A DNA stretch of 64,000 nt from Apostichopus japonicus (Eukaryota > Echinodermata > Holothuroidea > Aspidochirotida > Stichopodidae): positions 9,313,001-9,377,000 of the forward strand of contig NC_092563.1 in the NCBI RefSeq assembly GCF_037975245.1. The letters are read 5' to 3'. The notes beneath the pieces were generated by a model. It saw only the letters and a list, made by a program, of their open reading frames with translations. It ran no database searches and had not been told where the DNA came from. A program made the translations under genes and the position numbers. Of the stretch, positions 62,521 through 64,000 are shown one piece after another. Numbering within the stretch: the stretch's first letter is position 1; every line of letters starts with the position of its first letter.

Positions 62521-64000
62521 CAATGAAAGAATTATACTGCATACAACATGTGTGTACTGCATATAACTATACTGAGGGAGCTGTTCAAGTATAGCATCTC
62601 CCTGATATAACAGCTTGAGACCCTGCAGATGATGGTACATGCTACTACATGATAAAATCATACTGCATACAACACGTGTGGACTGCATATAACAACTGAG
62701 GGAGCTGTTTGAGTAGCATCTCCCTGATATAACAGCTTGAGACCCTGCAGATGATGTTACATGCTACTACATGATAGAATCATACTACATACAACACGCG
62801 TGGACTGCATATAACAACTGAGTGAGCTGTTATAGTATAGCATCTCTCTGATATAACAGCTTGAGACCCTGGAGATGATGTTACATGCTACTACATGAAA
62901 GAATCATACTACATACAACACGTGTGGACTGCATATAACAACTGAGGGAGCTGTTTGAGTAGCATCTCCCTGATATAACAGCTTGAGACCCTGGAGATGA
63001 TGTTACATGCTACTACATGATAAAATCATACTACATACAACACGTGTGGACTGCATATAACAACTGAGGGAGCTGTTTGAGTAGCATCTCCCTGATATAA
63101 CAGCTTGAGACCCTGCAGATGATGTTACATGCTACTACATGATAGAATCATACTACATACAACACGCGTGGACTGCATATAACAACTGAGTGAGCTGTTA
63201 TAGTATAGCATCTCTCTGATATAACAGCTTGAGACCCTGGAGATGATGTTACATGCTACTACATGAAAGAATCATACTACATACAACACGTGTGGACTGC
63301 ATATAACAACTGAGGGAGCTGTTTGAGTAGCATCTCCCTGATATAACAGCTTGAGACCCTGGAGATGATGTTACATGCTACTACATGATAAAATCATACT
63401 ACATACAACACGTGTGGACTGCATATAACAACTGAGGGAGCTGTTTGAGTAGCATCTCCCTGATATAACAGCTTGAGACCCTGCAGATGATGTTACATGC
63501 TACTACATGATAGAATCATACTACATACAACACGCGTGGACTGCATATAACAACTGAGTGAGCTGTTATAGTATAGCATCTCTCTGATATAACAGCTTGA
63601 GACCCTGGAGATGATGTTACATGCTACTACATGAAAGAATCATACTACATACAACACGTGTGGACTGCATATAACAACTGAGGGAGCTGTGAGTAGCATC
63701 TCCCTGATATAACAGCTTGAGACCCTGGAGATGATGTTACATGCTACTACATGATAAAATCATACTACATACAACACGTGTGGACTGCATATAACAACTG
63801 AGGGAGCTGTTTGAGTAGCATCTCCCTGATATAACAGCTTGAGACCCTGCAGATGATGTTACATGCTACTACATGATAGAATCATACTACATACAACACG
63901 TGTGGACTGCATATAACAACTGAGGGAGCTGTTTGAGTAGCATCTCCCTGATATAACAGCTTGAGACCCTGCAGATGATGTTACATGCTACTACATGATA
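62521..64000. repeat. Satellite of about 122 bp with trimeric higher-order structure
   Basis: At least 12 head-to-tail units. GAGACCCTG recurs at 62617, 62739, 62863, 62985, 63107, 63231, 63353, 63475, 63599, 63719, 63841 and 63963. Three unit variants alternate (CTGCAG with GATAGA, CTGGAG with GAAAGA, CTGGAG with GATAAA), giving a repeating block of about 368 bp. Each unit has an AGCTGTT...AACAGCT inverted repeat. The array runs off the right edge. Confidence 0.95.

Overview
This is a gene-poor stretch of an animal nuclear genome. Genes are interrupted by GT-AG introns, intergenic and intronic DNA is long and AT-rich, and there are many small DNA transposons, satellites and (AT)n tracts. No operon-like or bacterial organisation is present. 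The repeat landscape and the divergent protein families suggest a marine invertebrate, perhaps an echinoderm such as a sea cucumber. That placement is a guess from general character, not a proven assignment.

Two genes are well supported, and they lie head to head. On the minus strand, alanine aminotransferase (GPT/ALT) enters with its first two coding exons (10371-10060 and 3506-3417), and the rest lies beyond the left edge. On the plus strand, a five-exon gene (29716-53714) encodes a predicted 354-residue secreted protein. It has a signal peptide, an acidic Ser/Tyr/Asp-rich region, an EF-hand pair, and two copies of a six-cysteine module separated by a furin-type RRKR site. All four splice junctions keep phase. 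I do not recognise this architecture, and it is the best candidate for something undescribed in the window.

The 18.8-kb first intron of the EF-hand gene holds a decayed, still intron-bearing gene fragment (43394-44888), a short coiled-coil-like coding sequence (39239-39391), a 96-bp perfect palindrome, a minisatellite with dimeric higher-order structure, and a hAT-type element nested in a palindromic element.

Layout. 1-10.4 kb: ALT exons and intron, with a minisatellite and repeat remnants. 10.4-29.7 kb: intergenic, with hAT-type miniature elements (one nested inside another), a tRNA-derived sequence, a TATA promoter-like segment near 20.25 kb and a 71-80-bp tandem array. 29.7-53.7 kb: the secreted EF-hand gene. 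53.7-64 kb: intergenic, with inverted-repeat elements, (AT)n tracts, one weak exon candidate near 61.6-62.0 kb, and a 122-bp satellite with trimeric higher-order structure running off the right edge.

Five small elements have 8-bp flanking duplications and CAG- or TAG-type termini (hAT-like): 11069-12208, 13724-14784, 14077-14479, 32644-33012 and 51697-52125. A sixth (47856-48239) is the same family as 14077-14479. A GC-rich near-palindrome of about 40 bp occurs five times, and four of these copies lie inside four of the elements.
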